From Cytobacillus oceanisediminis (GTDB lineage: Bacteria > Bacillota > Bacilli > Bacillales > Cytobacillaceae), in NCBI RefSeq assembly GCF_007830235.1, contig NZ_VLKI01000004.1, forward strand, positions 186,001-250,000: a DNA stretch of 64,000 nucleotides. Reading direction: 5' to 3'. Shown one piece after another: positions 40,993-50,088 of the stretch. The notes below the pieces were generated by a model. The model searched no databases and was not told the DNA's origin. It saw only the letters and a program-made list of their open reading frames with translations. Position numbers and translations under genes: made by a program. The stretch's first letter is position 1. Each line of letters starts with the position of its first letter.

Positions 40993-42135
40993 TTGAAATT
41001 CCAGGAATTGAATACCATTGAAGAACGAGTCCAGTTAATGGAAGAGCTTTCCCGAAAATTTTTATTAAGAGCAGCTAAAAATGATGAAGAGGGCCGGTTC
41101 CCTTTTGAAAATATCGCTGAGCTGAAAGAGTCAGGATATACGTCTTTAACCATTCCCAAGCGCTATGGAGGCGAGGAAATTTCTCTTTATGAATTTATCC
41201 GTTTGCAGGAAAAGATAGCGGAAGGCGATGGTTCTACAGCTTTATCTATTGGCTGGCATATGGGAATCATTAAAAGTCTTGGCGAGAAAAAAAGCTGGGA
41301 AGAATCAACGTTTAAGGCGTTATGTGAAGAAGTGCATAATGGCGCATTAATGAACAATTGTGCAACGGAGCCCCAAACGGGCAGTCCGACCAGGGGGGGG
41401 AAGCCTTTTACGACTGCAGTTCGAGATGGTGATAAATGGGTTATCAATGGCCGAAAAAGCTTTACGACGATGGCGCCTGTACTTGATTACTTTAATGTGA
41501 GCGCAACGATTGCAGAAAGTGGCGAAACGGGAAATTTTCTGATTCCCCGGACTGCAGACGGTGTATCACTTGAGGAAACATGGGACAGCATCGCAATGAG
41601 GGGTACAGGGAGCCACGACCTTATTTTAAAAGATGTAAGTGTGAAAGAAGAGGCACTTGTCGAGCTTTTTAAGCCAGTCAAGAAAGGGGCGGCGGGGTGG
41701 CTGCTTCATATTCCTGCGTGTTATTTAGGCATTGCCCAGGCGGCTCAAACTTATGCGATCGATTTTGCAGAAGAATATTCACCAAATAGCATTAAAGGTT
41801 CCATCATTGATTTACCGAACGTTCAGCAAAAAATCGGGGAGATGGAGTTTGAACTGATGAGAGCCCGCCATTTTCTTTATTCAGTTGCGAAGCAGTGGGA
41901 TGAAGAAGAGGAGGAAGTTCAGAGCAGTATGGGGCCGGAATTGGGAGCAGTCAAGCTTGCTGTAACAAACGCGGCTATTACTGTAGTGGATTTGGCGATG
42001 CGGGTAGTCGGTGCACGAAGCCTTTCTGAAAAAAATCCCCTGCAGCGCTATTACCGTGATGTCCGCGCTGGCCTCCATAACCCGCCCATGGATGACATGA
42101 CCATTCAACTATTGGCTAAAAATGCAATCAGCTGA
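40993..42135 (+). CDS. acyl-CoA dehydrogenase family protein (YdbM-like)
   Basis: Product of 380 residues with the three-part acyl-CoA dehydrogenase fold, resembling B. subtilis YdbM. It includes LTIPKRYGGEEISLYEF at the N-terminal helical domain, NNCATEPQTGSPTRGG (flavin and substrate loop), and the C-terminal VVGARSLSEKNPLQRYYRDVRAGLHNPP. These FAD enzymes oxidise acyl-CoA thioesters, but this subgroup includes monooxygenase- and sulfur-related members, so the substrate is open. The TTG at 40993 follows AAAGGGGTG. Confidence 0.88.
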   Translation: MKFQELNTIEERVQLMEELSRKFLLRAAKNDEEGRFPFENIAELKESGYTSLTIPKRYGGEEISLYEFIRLQEKIAEGDGSTALSIGWHMGIIKSLGEKKSWEESTFKALCEEVHNGALMNNCATEPQTGSPTRGGKPFTTAVRDGDKWVINGRKSFTTMAPVLDYFNVSATIAESGETGNFLIPRTADGVSLEETWDSIAMRGTGSHDLILKDVSVKEEALVELFKPVKKGAAGWLLHIPACYLGIAQAAQTYAIDFAEEYSPNSIKGSIIDLPNVQQKIGEMEFELMRARHFLYSVAKQWDEEEEEVQSSMGPELGAVKLAVTNAAITVVDLAMRVVGARSLSEKNPLQRYYRDVRAGLHNPPMDDMTIQLLAKNAIS

Positions 42136-42142
42136 CGACTAA

Positions 42143-42173
42143 AGAGCTGCTGTCTTATGACGGCAGCTTTTTG
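42143..42173 (+). terminator. terminator of the acyl-CoA dehydrogenase gene
   Basis: AGCTGCTGTC and GACGGCAGCT around TTAT, followed by TTTTT. Confidence 0.88.
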
Positions 42174-42388
42174 CATGGAAAGCTATAAGCAAAAAAGTGC
42201 ACAACCCTATTTAAATGTATAGGTTTGATTTTTTTTGAAAAAGGTTAATAAAGAAGGATAGTTTCTACATATTTAATATGGAGTATTAATATTTCATCCT
42301 ATTTTGGTTTGCATATAGTCACATATGCCAAAAAAATGGATGAGAAGGCAAGAATAAAAGAACATTATGAGAAAAAGGAGACAGACAT

Positions 42389-43450
42389 ATGACAAATAAA
42401 ATTTTCATGGTGCTGGCTTTTGCCGGCGTACCGCTTTCTGTAATCGGCACACTGATGCATTGGTCCAATATTCTGCTGTTTGCCATCTACTGCATTACTA
42501 TTATTGCGCTGGCCAGCTATATGGGAAGAGCAACGGAAAGCCTTGCCATTGTAGCAGGCCCACGGATCGGTGGCTTGCTTAATGCCACCTTCGGGAACGC
42601 CGTCGAGCTTATTATCTCGATTTTCGCGTTAAAAGCAGGGCTGGTTAGCGTGGTTCTTGCATCACTGACAGGATCTGTATTAGGGAATTTGCTCTTGGTT
42701 GCAGGCTTATCCTTTTTTGTTGGCGGAGTAAAGTTTAAAACCCAGACATTTAATGTATATGATGCCAGGCATAACTCGGGCTTGCTGATGTTCGGCGTGA
42801 TCGTTGCCTTTGTCATCCCTGAAGTCTTTGCGATGACGATGGATGAAGCGAAAACTATCACCTTCAGTATCGGCATCTCCGTTATTTTAATAGCACTATA
42901 TTTAGCAGCCTTATTCTTTAAACTTGTAACCCATCGAGGTGTCTATCAGCATAATGAGGAAAAGGGCAGCCATCATGAGGAAGAAGAACCGGAGTGGAGC
43001 AAAGGAAAGGCGATTGCCGTCCTTGCTATCGCTACTGTGGCAGTTGCGTATGTATCGGAAAATCTGGTTCATACGTTTGAAGAAGTCGGAGAAGCGTTTG
43101 GCTGGACTGAGCTATTCATTGGTGTAGTGATCGTTGCCATCGTTGGTAATGCGGCAGAACACGCATCTGCAATCATTATGGCTTATAAAAATAAAATGGA
43201 TATTGCGGTCGAAATTGCTGTTGGCTCCACCTTGCAGATTGCGATGTTCGTGGCGCCAGTCCTCGTGCTGCTCTCCTTAATGTTCCCGACAGCCATGCCG
43301 CTAGTTTTTACATTGCCTGAGTTAATCGCAATGGTTACATCCGTGCTTCTAATGATTGTCATCGGGAACGATGGTGAAACGAACTGGTTTGAAGGCGCTA
43401 CTCTGCTGGCTGCGTATATAATTATGGGAATTGGTTTTTATCTGCTATAG
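42389..43450 (+). CDS. chaA: calcium/proton antiporter (CAX family, YfkE/ChaA)
   Basis: Exports calcium in exchange for protons. The 353-residue product has about 11 helices. The two alpha-repeats of the cation/Ca2+ exchanger superfamily are LLNATFGNAVELIISIFAL (about 64-82) and IVGNAAEHASAIIMAYKNKMD (about 250-270), each with its essential acidic residue. An acidic, histidine-rich loop (EEKGSHHEEEEPEW) separates the halves. It matches B. subtilis YfkE, whose structure is known, and lies in the same yfk neighbourhood. The start follows AAAAAGGAG. Confidence 0.95.
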   Translation: MTNKIFMVLAFAGVPLSVIGTLMHWSNILLFAIYCITIIALASYMGRATESLAIVAGPRIGGLLNATFGNAVELIISIFALKAGLVSVVLASLTGSVLGNLLLVAGLSFFVGGVKFKTQTFNVYDARHNSGLLMFGVIVAFVIPEVFAMTMDEAKTITFSIGISVILIALYLAALFFKLVTHRGVYQHNEEKGSHHEEEEPEWSKGKAIAVLAIATVAVAYVSENLVHTFEEVGEAFGWTELFIGVVIVAIVGNAAEHASAIIMAYKNKMDIAVEIAVGSTLQIAMFVAPVLVLLSLMFPTAMPLVFTLPELIAMVTSVLLMIVIGNDGETNWFEGATLLAAYIIMGIGFYLL

Positions 43451-43489
43451 ACTCACGAGCAGCCGATCTCGAAATCAGGCAACATTAAA

Positions 43490-43526
43490 CAAACCGACTC
43501 TGAATGGATCTCAGAGTCGGTTTTTA
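43490..43526 (+). terminator. terminator of chaA
   Basis: ACCGACTCTGA and TCAGAGTCGGT around an 8-nt loop, followed by TTTTTAT. The gap from here to 43923 has several minus-strand AAAGGAGG-like motifs with only tiny frames (25 codons or fewer), none of which I can support. Confidence 0.9.
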
Positions 43527-43923
43527 TATTTGGTATTTAAGTACATTTTTCATAAAGGTATATGTTTTTAGAGGATTAGCATTCTGTTCGCTTTCAGGCA
43601 TTGATCACCAACCTTCATGTTGAGATTTGATCACGTAACCTAACTTGCTGATGACTTAACAAAAAACGGATTCATCCTCCTTTTAAAATAAAAGTACGGT
43701 TGACTTCATCTGCCCTCCTTTTGCTGAGAGTAAGTTAATTATACAACGTTATTTGATATTTGTAAATATTCTGATTTTTACAAAATCATTACAAATGAAA
43801 ATATGGCTGAAATAATAGCTTTTGTAGCCGGGCTTATTTTTCATGGTATGGATAATATCCCAGTCCTCCGAAAAAACTATAATCAAACCTAAAAAGTTTG
43901 TGAGTTGAAAGGAGTAAGACATC

Positions 43924-44745
43924 ATGAAAAAATACGTTAGCATTCTTTTTTTAGGTCTTATATTAATGCTGTCATTCCATCCGGCTGCCGAGGCACAAAA
44001 AGGGGCTGAGAAACCTGCGAAACAGCCGCAAAAATCGATCAACGTTCCAAATTCGGTGTTGAATGTTACGAAAGAAAATACCTATCCGAATCCGGCGCAG
44101 GATATGCCAACTCTGCAGCCGAGTGAATTGGCCCAGCAGCTGATTGACTCCTCCAAGGTAAAAATCGAAAATCCGGATCTCATCCGTATGCTGAATGAAA
44201 CATCGGTCAGCAGCACTCCTTTTGCAATCGGATACCGGGCAATCGTATATCTCGGGCAATGGCCGCTTAATTATGAATCATCGGAAACCTCTCCGAACTG
44301 GGAGTACCAAAAAATTAACACGAACTACTTTGACAATCGCGGAGGAAAAGCACCGTACCAAATCCATTATGTACAGGAAGCGCAAAAGGTTGTCCGTGGG
44401 GGATTAACAGCAAAAGTTCCCAATGCTGAAGATGTGAAGAAGATGATGCTCCTGAAAGCGATGGAAAAGTCAGGGCTTCCACTTGCTTTTGAGACGATCA
44501 TTGGGGCAGGTACAAAAAAAGATCATATATATAATATTCCTCCCAAACGATTAGGCTATCTGTATGGTTATGCACCTGCGATTAATGAAAAAGGGAAAGT
44601 AACGTATGGGGAAGTTTACTTAATGTTAAAAGGGAACAAAAGAATGATTGTCATCAAAAATGTAACTTCTCAGGGAATTGGTGCATGGATCCCGATTCAG
44701 GATCACGTCACATTTGGATTTGTCGTTTCCGAACGGCCAAGATAA
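43924..44745 (+). CDS. yfkD: YfkD-like secreted protein
   Basis: Product of 273 residues matching the YfkD family of Bacilli. It has a signal peptide (VSILFLGLILMLSFHPAAEA, cleavage after AEA near residue 25). Family segments in the mature part include LIRMLNETSVSSTPFAIGYRAIVYLGQWPLNY and YLYGYAPAINEKGKVTYGEVYLML. It is presumably exported to the cell wall side; the function is unknown, although the B. subtilis gene is a sigma-B general stress gene. The start follows GAAAGGAG. Position beside chaA and yfkAB repeats the B. subtilis order. Confidence 0.9.
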   Translation: MKKYVSILFLGLILMLSFHPAAEAQKGAEKPAKQPQKSINVPNSVLNVTKENTYPNPAQDMPTLQPSELAQQLIDSSKVKIENPDLIRMLNETSVSSTPFAIGYRAIVYLGQWPLNYESSETSPNWEYQKINTNYFDNRGGKAPYQIHYVQEAQKVVRGGLTAKVPNAEDVKKMMLLKAMEKSGLPLAFETIIGAGTKKDHIYNIPPKRLGYLYGYAPAINEKGKVTYGEVYLMLKGNKRMIVIKNVTSQGIGAWIPIQDHVTFGFVVSERPR

Positions 44746-44748
44746 GAA

Positions 44749-44781
44749 AGCAGCCAGCCATTTTCAGGCTGGCTTTTATTG
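44749..44781 (+). terminator. bidirectional terminator between yfkD and yfkAB
   Basis: AGCCAGCC and GGCTGGCT around ATTTTCA, with a T-rich tail. Confidence 0.85.
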
Positions 44782-45897
44782 TTAAATATTGGATCGAAGT
44801 TTCTTAAAGTCGGTTTCTTTATAATAGCTGTTTTTCACAAGCACGTTAGGTCCAAGACATCTGACCCCGGGACAATGGCAATTAAGAGAATCGGCAAGCT
44901 CCGTTTTGCCCCATTTTTGATAAACATTCTCTAGCCGGTCATTCCTTACATTCCCTAGTGGAGGTGTGTCACCAAAGTCAGTGACGATAACATCCCCTGT
45001 GAAAATATTTATATTTAAACGTGACCGGCCGTCCGGGTCATTTCTGACTGTTACATTTTTAGATGAATGCAATCTTTTTAATAACTGTAAATCTTCTTTA
45101 TTGCTGCTGCAAGCATAGAAGGGCAGGGTGCCAAAAAGCATCCATGTATCCTTATTCCGCACATCCAAAAGGTGGTGGATAGCTGATCTTAATTCTTCGA
45201 GAGATAGCGTTTCCAAAGAAGAAGCGAAATCCGAGGGATACATTGGATGGACTTCATGGCGCTGGCATTTCATTTCTTCGGTAATTTGCTTATGAATTGT
45301 TTCAAGATGGGGCAGTGTCCGTTTGTTCAGCATTGTTTCAGCAGATACCATGACACCAGCTTTAACTAGTTCCCGGCTGTTTTCGATCATTCTGTTAAAA
45401 AGCTTTTGGCGCTGCTCGATTTTGGGCTTTCGCTCCATCATGGCAAATCCGCCTTCTATAAAGTCCTCTTCTGTTCCCCAGTTATGTGAAATATGCAGGA
45501 CATCCAAATACGGTATGATCTCTTCGTAACGATTTAATTCCAATGTGAGATTAGAATTTACCTGGGTTCTGACACCCCTTCCACGTGCGTAGCGGAGCAA
45601 AGGCGCTACATAATTTTCCACTGATTTTTTTGAAAGCATTGGTTCGCCGCCTGTTATACTCAAGGATCTTAAATGTGGAATCTCTTCAAGCCTCTGCAGC
45701 AATAGTTCAATTGGCAAAGCGTCAGGATCCTTAGGCTGCAGTGTATAGCCAACTGCGCAATGCTCACAGCGCATGTTGCATAAAACTGTAGTCGTAAATT
45801 CAATATTTGATAATCGTAATTCCCCATGCTGGTCTATGTCCATATAAGCTTCCCACGGATCATGTTTAGTTGTTATGGGTAAAAGTTCAGTATTCAT
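44782..45897 (-). CDS. yfkAB: radical SAM/CxCxxxxC motif protein YfkAB
   Basis: Product of 371 residues. The radical SAM cluster motif CxxxCxxC appears as CNMRCEHC near residue 40, followed by SITGGEPMLSKK (SAM-binding GGE). The C-terminal CHCPGVRCLGPN gives the CxCxxxxC motif that names the family and probably holds an auxiliary cluster. The substrate is unknown. In B. subtilis 168 the gene is split into yfkA and yfkB; here it is one uninterrupted frame, the ancestral form. The start at 45897 has AAAGGAG upstream. Confidence 0.93.
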   Translation of the reverse strand: MNTELLPITTKHDPWEAYMDIDQHGELRLSNIEFTTTVLCNMRCEHCAVGYTLQPKDPDALPIELLLQRLEEIPHLRSLSITGGEPMLSKKSVENYVAPLLRYARGRGVRTQVNSNLTLELNRYEEIIPYLDVLHISHNWGTEEDFIEGGFAMMERKPKIEQRQKLFNRMIENSRELVKAGVMVSAETMLNKRTLPHLETIHKQITEEMKCQRHEVHPMYPSDFASSLETLSLEELRSAIHHLLDVRNKDTWMLFGTLPFYACSSNKEDLQLLKRLHSSKNVTVRNDPDGRSRLNINIFTGDVIVTDFGDTPPLGNVRNDRLENVYQKWGKTELADSLNCHCPGVRCLGPNVLVKNSYYKETDFKKLRSNI

Positions 45898-46066
45898 AGA
45901 AATCTCCTTTTAAACGAAGTCCTTTGACATTATTTAATCTTTAATAGCAAATGTCAATCGATAGATTGAACTAAAAATGCATTTTAAAAGTTTATTTTTC
46001 TCTCCGGCGGGAATTAATTCAATAACAATCAATAATTAAATTTAAAAATTAAGAGGAGGATTCAAC

Positions 46067-46759
46067 ATGGATCAGAAGAATACTTATAATACAACAAACA
46101 CAACAACTACTATGGATTCAGTTTATGGACAAGACATGAATACAATGAGTTCAACTTACGGACAAGATATGAATGCAATGAGCTCCAATAATGGACAGAA
46201 TAGCAAGCTAATGAAAGGCATCGTTCTTGGCGGAATTATTGGCGGAGCGCTGGCAATGCTTGATACCCAAACAAGAACAAAAGTGAAAACGAAAGCTATG
46301 GATTTGAAAGATACCTCTGCAAACCTTATTTCTGAAGTGAAAGATAATCCTGGCGATGTAAAAGAAAATATGATTAACCAGTTTAAAAATGCTTCAAACA
46401 CATTGAAAGATGCTATTAAAGACGCACAGAATTTATATCAGCGTGTAAACCAAGATGTATTTGGCAATATGGATGTGGTGAAAGAAGTTTCAAACGAAGC
46501 TATGTCAACAGCTAAGGAAGCAAAAAGTGATCTCGCAGATATCGGCTCAAAAGTAAAAGAAGCCGGCTCTGAGCTAATGGAAAATCCCGTTGAAAACAGC
46601 GGAGGTTCAAATGCAAGCTCAGGCTCAAATTCAGGCTCAACATCTGGCTTTCAAACAACAGGCTCAACGAACAGCACAGATTCAGCTTACCCTGTTGAGC
46701 GTGATGAAAGTGCTGTAAGCTATAGCCCGGATGTTCAAAAGAACAGCAATAACCTATAA
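46067..46759 (+). CDS. YtxH-like protein with N-terminal and C-terminal low-complexity regions
   Basis: Product of 230 residues. The N-terminus is Asn/Thr/Gln-rich with a short direct repeat (YGQDMNTMSS, YGQDMNAMSS). A glycine-rich hydrophobic helix (MKGIVLGGIIGGALAMLD) and a long helical charged region of the YtxH type follow (about 70-175). The C-terminus is a Ser/Gly/Asn-rich tail. It is a longer paralogue of the 33804 protein. YtxH-family genes are commonly stress-induced in Bacillus; the function is unknown. The start follows AAGAGGAGG. A repeat element and a terminator lie behind it. Confidence 0.82.
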   Translation: MDQKNTYNTTNTTTTMDSVYGQDMNTMSSTYGQDMNAMSSNNGQNSKLMKGIVLGGIIGGALAMLDTQTRTKVKTKAMDLKDTSANLISEVKDNPGDVKENMINQFKNASNTLKDAIKDAQNLYQRVNQDVFGNMDVVKEVSNEAMSTAKEAKSDLADIGSKVKEAGSELMENPVENSGGSNASSGSNSGSTSGFQTTGSTNSTDSAYPVERDESAVSYSPDVQKNSNNL

Positions 46760-46764
46760 TTTTA

Positions 46765-47010
46765 AAAATAGGCTCTGTAAAATTTGCCTGTTGATTTCAG
46801 CACGAGGCACTCAGCGAACAGCGGGCGGTCCGACGCTCCCCGTCGCTTTGCTCCTGCGGGGTCTTCCTTTGATCCGCACTCCCGCAGGACTTTGAATAAG
46901 CTTCCCTGAAATAACACCGCACGAAGGAAATGCGAATGCATTTTCGTGGGATTAGTGCCTTCCGCTCCAATCAACAGGGTGCTAAAATACAACAATAAGC
47001 TTTAACAGAG
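46765..47010 (-). repeat. interspersed Bacillaceae repeat, copy 3 (full length, inverted)
   Basis: On the minus strand it begins CTGTTAAAGCTTATTGTTG, has CACCCTGTTGATTGGAGCGG and CCTGCGGGAGTGCGGATC, and ends TGAAATCAACAGGCAAATT. It is the reverse orientation of copies at 17126 and 18822. Confidence 0.88.
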
Positions 47011-47013
47011 CTA

Positions 47014-47055
47014 AAAAAAAAAGCCTCTGCCACTAAAATAGGCAGAGGCTTTTTT
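47014..47055 (+). terminator. terminator upstream of the GGT-like gene
   Basis: AAAGCCTCTGCC and GGCAGAGGCTTT arms with A10 and T6 runs. It probably ends transcription that passes through the repeat element. Confidence 0.85.
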
Positions 47056-47174
47056 GTGGTAAAGGAAAGGATCATGTTGTTTTGGTACCTTTTCCTAATC
47101 ATGGTTGTTTCATATATAGAAGAGGGGGGTAACCCTTAAGTATAGATGAAGGACAATCTCTGGAGGTTAAAAGT

Positions 47175-48881
47175 ATGGGTTATAGACGAGGGAAATCATT
47201 ATCAAAGGATATGGAAAAACAGTCGCATGAAAGAGAAACTGCGGTTGGGACGGCCGGTATGGTTGTAAGTCCTCATTCGGTCGCAACCGATATTGGCGAA
47301 AAGATATTAAGGGAAGGCGGAAATGCAGTTGATGCAGCCGTTTCCATCCAATTCGCCTTAAATGTAGTAGAGCCTATGATGACAGGCATTGGAGGAAGCG
47401 GATTTTTCATGGTATATGATAATAAAAAGAAAGATGTAAAAATATATGATGGACATACAAGAGCGCCAAAGGGTGTACATTCGGAAATGTTCTTGGACGA
47501 TAACGGGGAAGTAATTGACTTCCGCAAACGCTCTACCCATGGAACAGCTGTTGGCATTCCAGGAATCTTAAAAGCAATGGATAAAGCTTTGGAAGAACAC
47601 GGATCCAAACCGCTGGCTGACTTGATTCAGCCGGCGGTAGAAGCTGCTGAGAGCGGCGTTGAAGTAAACTGGGTACTCGAAGAAGCACTGCAGAATTTCC
47701 ATTACAGACTTGGCAAAGAAGCGAAAGCTTTTTATTTTCCTGAGGGTGAACCACTTAAAGAAGGAGATAGCCTTGTAAAAGAACACCTGGCTAAAACATT
47801 CCGGATTTTGCAAAAAGAAGGGATCTCCGCTTTTTATGAAGGAGAGATTGCAGAGGCAATTGTTGCAAACCTGAAGGAAGAGGGCGGATTTATGACCCTT
47901 GAAGATCTAAAAAATTACCGGCTGACAGTTGACGAGCCAATTTGGGGAGAGTACAAAGGCTACAAAATAGCTTCATCTGCTCCTCCGAGTGCTGGCGGGC
48001 TGACAGTAATCCAAATCTTAAAAATCCTTGAGAAGTTTGACTTAAGCCAGTATGATGCAAAGTCATGGGAAAAGTACTATCTGATAACGGAAGCGATGCG
48101 ATTGGCGTTTGCTGACAAAATTGCCTACTCAGGTGATCCGGAATTTTCGGATCTGCCGATTAAAGGGCTGCTCCATGATAATTATATTGCTGACAGGGTA
48201 AAGGCTGTTAATTTTGAACGACGGAATGATGCCATAGATTTTGGAAATCCATGGAAATACCAGGATGGGGACCCTAATCAAGTCATTCGCCAGCCTGATG
48301 ATTTGGAGAAGAGTGAAACAACCCATTTTACCGTTGTCGACCAATGGGGCAATATTGCGGCATGCACTTCTACGGTAGAGCATCCATTTGGATCCGGCAT
48401 TATGGTAAAAGGGTATGGGTTCCTGCTTAACAATGAGTTAACTGATTTTGATGCCAACCCGGGCGGAATTAATGAGGCACAGCCAGATAAAAGGCCGGTC
48501 AGCTGCAAAAGTCCAACGATTTTGTTTAAGAATGATAAGCCGGTCCTGACTCTAGGTTCACCTGGGGGGCCGACTATAATCGGCTCAGTATTCCAAACGA
48601 TTATTAATGTGATTGATCATAAGATGAATTTAAAAAAAGCGATTGAAGAACCTCGAATTTTTGCTAGCGCAGGTCCGCTAATTGAATGGGAACCTGGAAT
48701 CAGCATGGAGGCCAAAGGAGAAATGGAGTCAAGGGGGTTTGAATTTGGAGATGATCCAAGCCGAATCGGCAATGTTCAGGCCATTCAAATCGACCGAGAA
48801 AGAGGCCGCCTATATGGGGCAGCTGACTCCAGCCGTGAAGGAAAAGCAGCCGGAATAACTGAAGATCAAATAATAAGCTGA
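47175..48881 (+). CDS. gamma-glutamyltransferase family protein (YwrD-like)
   Basis: Product of 568 residues of the Ntn-hydrolase GGT family. These precursors self-cleave before a threonine that becomes the nucleophile; here it is the threonine pair in SETTHFTVVDQWGNIAA near residue 387. Other family segments are GGNAVDAAVSIQFALNVVEPMMTGIGGSGFF and SPGGPTIIGSVFQTIINV. No signal peptide is present, so like B. subtilis YwrD it is probably cytosolic and may act on other gamma-glutamyl or acylated amines. The start follows GGAGG. Confidence 0.88.
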   Translation: MGYRRGKSLSKDMEKQSHERETAVGTAGMVVSPHSVATDIGEKILREGGNAVDAAVSIQFALNVVEPMMTGIGGSGFFMVYDNKKKDVKIYDGHTRAPKGVHSEMFLDDNGEVIDFRKRSTHGTAVGIPGILKAMDKALEEHGSKPLADLIQPAVEAAESGVEVNWVLEEALQNFHYRLGKEAKAFYFPEGEPLKEGDSLVKEHLAKTFRILQKEGISAFYEGEIAEAIVANLKEEGGFMTLEDLKNYRLTVDEPIWGEYKGYKIASSAPPSAGGLTVIQILKILEKFDLSQYDAKSWEKYYLITEAMRLAFADKIAYSGDPEFSDLPIKGLLHDNYIADRVKAVNFERRNDAIDFGNPWKYQDGDPNQVIRQPDDLEKSETTHFTVVDQWGNIAACTSTVEHPFGSGIMVKGYGFLLNNELTDFDANPGGINEAQPDKRPVSCKSPTILFKNDKPVLTLGSPGGPTIIGSVFQTIINVIDHKMNLKKAIEEPRIFASAGPLIEWEPGISMEAKGEMESRGFEFGDDPSRIGNVQAIQIDRERGRLYGAADSSREGKAAGITEDQIIS

Positions 48882-48907
48882 TGCCTTATGGCGTCAGCTT
48901 TTCTTTT
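48873..48907 (+). terminator. bidirectional terminator
   Basis: AAGCTGATGCC and GGCGTCAGCTT around TTAT; shared by the GGT-like gene and the DUF421 gene. Confidence 0.88.
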
Positions 48908-49409
48908 GGCTTACATTTGAAAGGGTTGAGCTGCTGCTAAAGCTGCTCTTTTTAATGACGGAAATATTCCCATCAGTTTCAAGCACTACGGCTTCCACAT
49001 CTTTTAAAGAAGAGATGCCTTGAGCACGCGCTGCCTGCAATACCTCGACTTCCAAAACACGGTTCTTTCTTAATGAAGAGCTTATAAAACTTCCCTGATA
49101 ATATAGCAGGTCAGGATTGGATTTGATTAACTCACTGAACTTGGATGAACGGACTGAGAGCCATGCAACAATATATTGAAGTCCAATTAGAAGAGTGAAA
49201 GCTGTCAGCCCCTCAGCAAGGGATACTTTTTTGTTAAGAAGTATCGTGGCAAGAGTAGAACCTAGGGCAACGGTTACGACCAAATCAAATGCATTCATTT
49301 TTGATAAAGTTCGTTTGCCTGAAATTCTGAGAAATAGGACAAGCGAAGCATAGCTCAACAATCCGATTAAAAGGACTCTTCCAATATCCTGCCAACTTGA
49401 AAAAAACAT
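48894..49409 (-). CDS. DUF421 (YetF family) membrane protein
   Basis: Product of 171 residues. Three N-terminal membrane helices precede a C-terminal soluble domain of the DUF421/YetF type. Characteristic: LFLRISGKRTLSKMNAFDLVVTVALGSTLATILLNK after TM1, and EVLQAARAQGISSLKDVEAVVLETDGNISVIKK in the soluble part. In B. subtilis, YdfS, YetF and similar DUF421 proteins include germination-water-channel components of the SpoVA 2Mb type; a role in spores is possible but not shown here. It ends in a Ser-rich tail. Confidence 0.88.
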   Translation of the reverse strand: MFFSSWQDIGRVLLIGLLSYASLVLFLRISGKRTLSKMNAFDLVVTVALGSTLATILLNKKVSLAEGLTAFTLLIGLQYIVAWLSVRSSKFSELIKSNPDLLYYQGSFISSSLRKNRVLEVEVLQAARAQGISSLKDVEAVVLETDGNISVIKKSSFSSSSTLSNVSQKKS

Positions 49410-49589
49410 ATCTATTCCTCCTCTTCATATAATGTCTATTCCTTTAAAGAGTATTAAATAAACAGCCAGCAATTTTTTTGAAAAGGGATATTGAGCAGAA
49501 GGAAGGGTGGGTATATTATGTACAACTACGCATTTGCCGAAATACTGAAATTCATGTAGGATGTAAACGAGACGAAAGGAGAGAACGTT

Positions 49590-49775
49590 TTGGGAAGTCC
49601 GATTCATGACAAAAATACGCAAGTAACCTTTTTAAAACAGCGCTTAAATATGTTCCTGGACGTATTGGAAGCAATTGAGCCAGAGGACACGGAACTCGAA
49701 GACATTGACCGTTTAATTGAAATGATTGACGACCTTGAATCCAAATGCCGTGAATTCAATAACCGGGAAAACTAA
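49590..49775 (+). CDS. SE1561 family protein
   Basis: Acidic helical protein of 61 residues that fits the small SE1561 family of Firmicutes: MGSPIHDKNTQVTFLKQRLNMFLDVLEAIEPEDTELEDIDRLIEMIDDLE. The function is unknown. The TTG at 49590 follows AAAGGAGAG with a 6-nt spacer, and a terminator follows the stop. Its place between yfkAB and pdaA matches B. subtilis yfjT by position only. Confidence 0.75.
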   Translation: MGSPIHDKNTQVTFLKQRLNMFLDVLEAIEPEDTELEDIDRLIEMIDDLESKCREFNNREN

Positions 49776-49799
49776 AAGGAGCCTATGGGCTCTTTTTTA
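49774..49799 (+). terminator. terminator of the SE1561 gene
   Basis: AAAGGAGCC and GGGCTCTTT around TAT, followed by TTT. From here to 50088 I see no supportable gene; a 13-codon minus-strand frame near 49940 (MQKVIAGIVACFL) has a fair AGAGGA site but is too short to call. Confidence 0.8.
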
Positions 49800-50088
49800 A
49801 TTGTTGGCACCATTTCCTGTATTGAAGTACTCCCTTGCAAAAGCGAAAACGTGATTTTTGCCTTTCAAATGCTGATTTTTGCTGATACCACGCCAACTTA
49901 TAAGAAACAGGCCACTATTCCTGCTATCACTTTTTGCATGACGAAATTTCCTCTTTAATCCTGTAAACGATTGCAAGGTGGGTCTTTAAATACGTTTCGG
50001 ATAGGAGTATAATGGTAGACGATAAATAATTGAAATTTTCATAATAGATAAGAGCTATATAGGGAGTAAAGGGAAGGGGACCAAAGCA

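Noticed and set aside
43560..43760. Small minus-strand genes suggested by two AAAGGAGG motifs upstream of yfkD
   Set aside because: The frames after them are 8-11 codons (up to 25 for a third with a poor site), and none is convincing.
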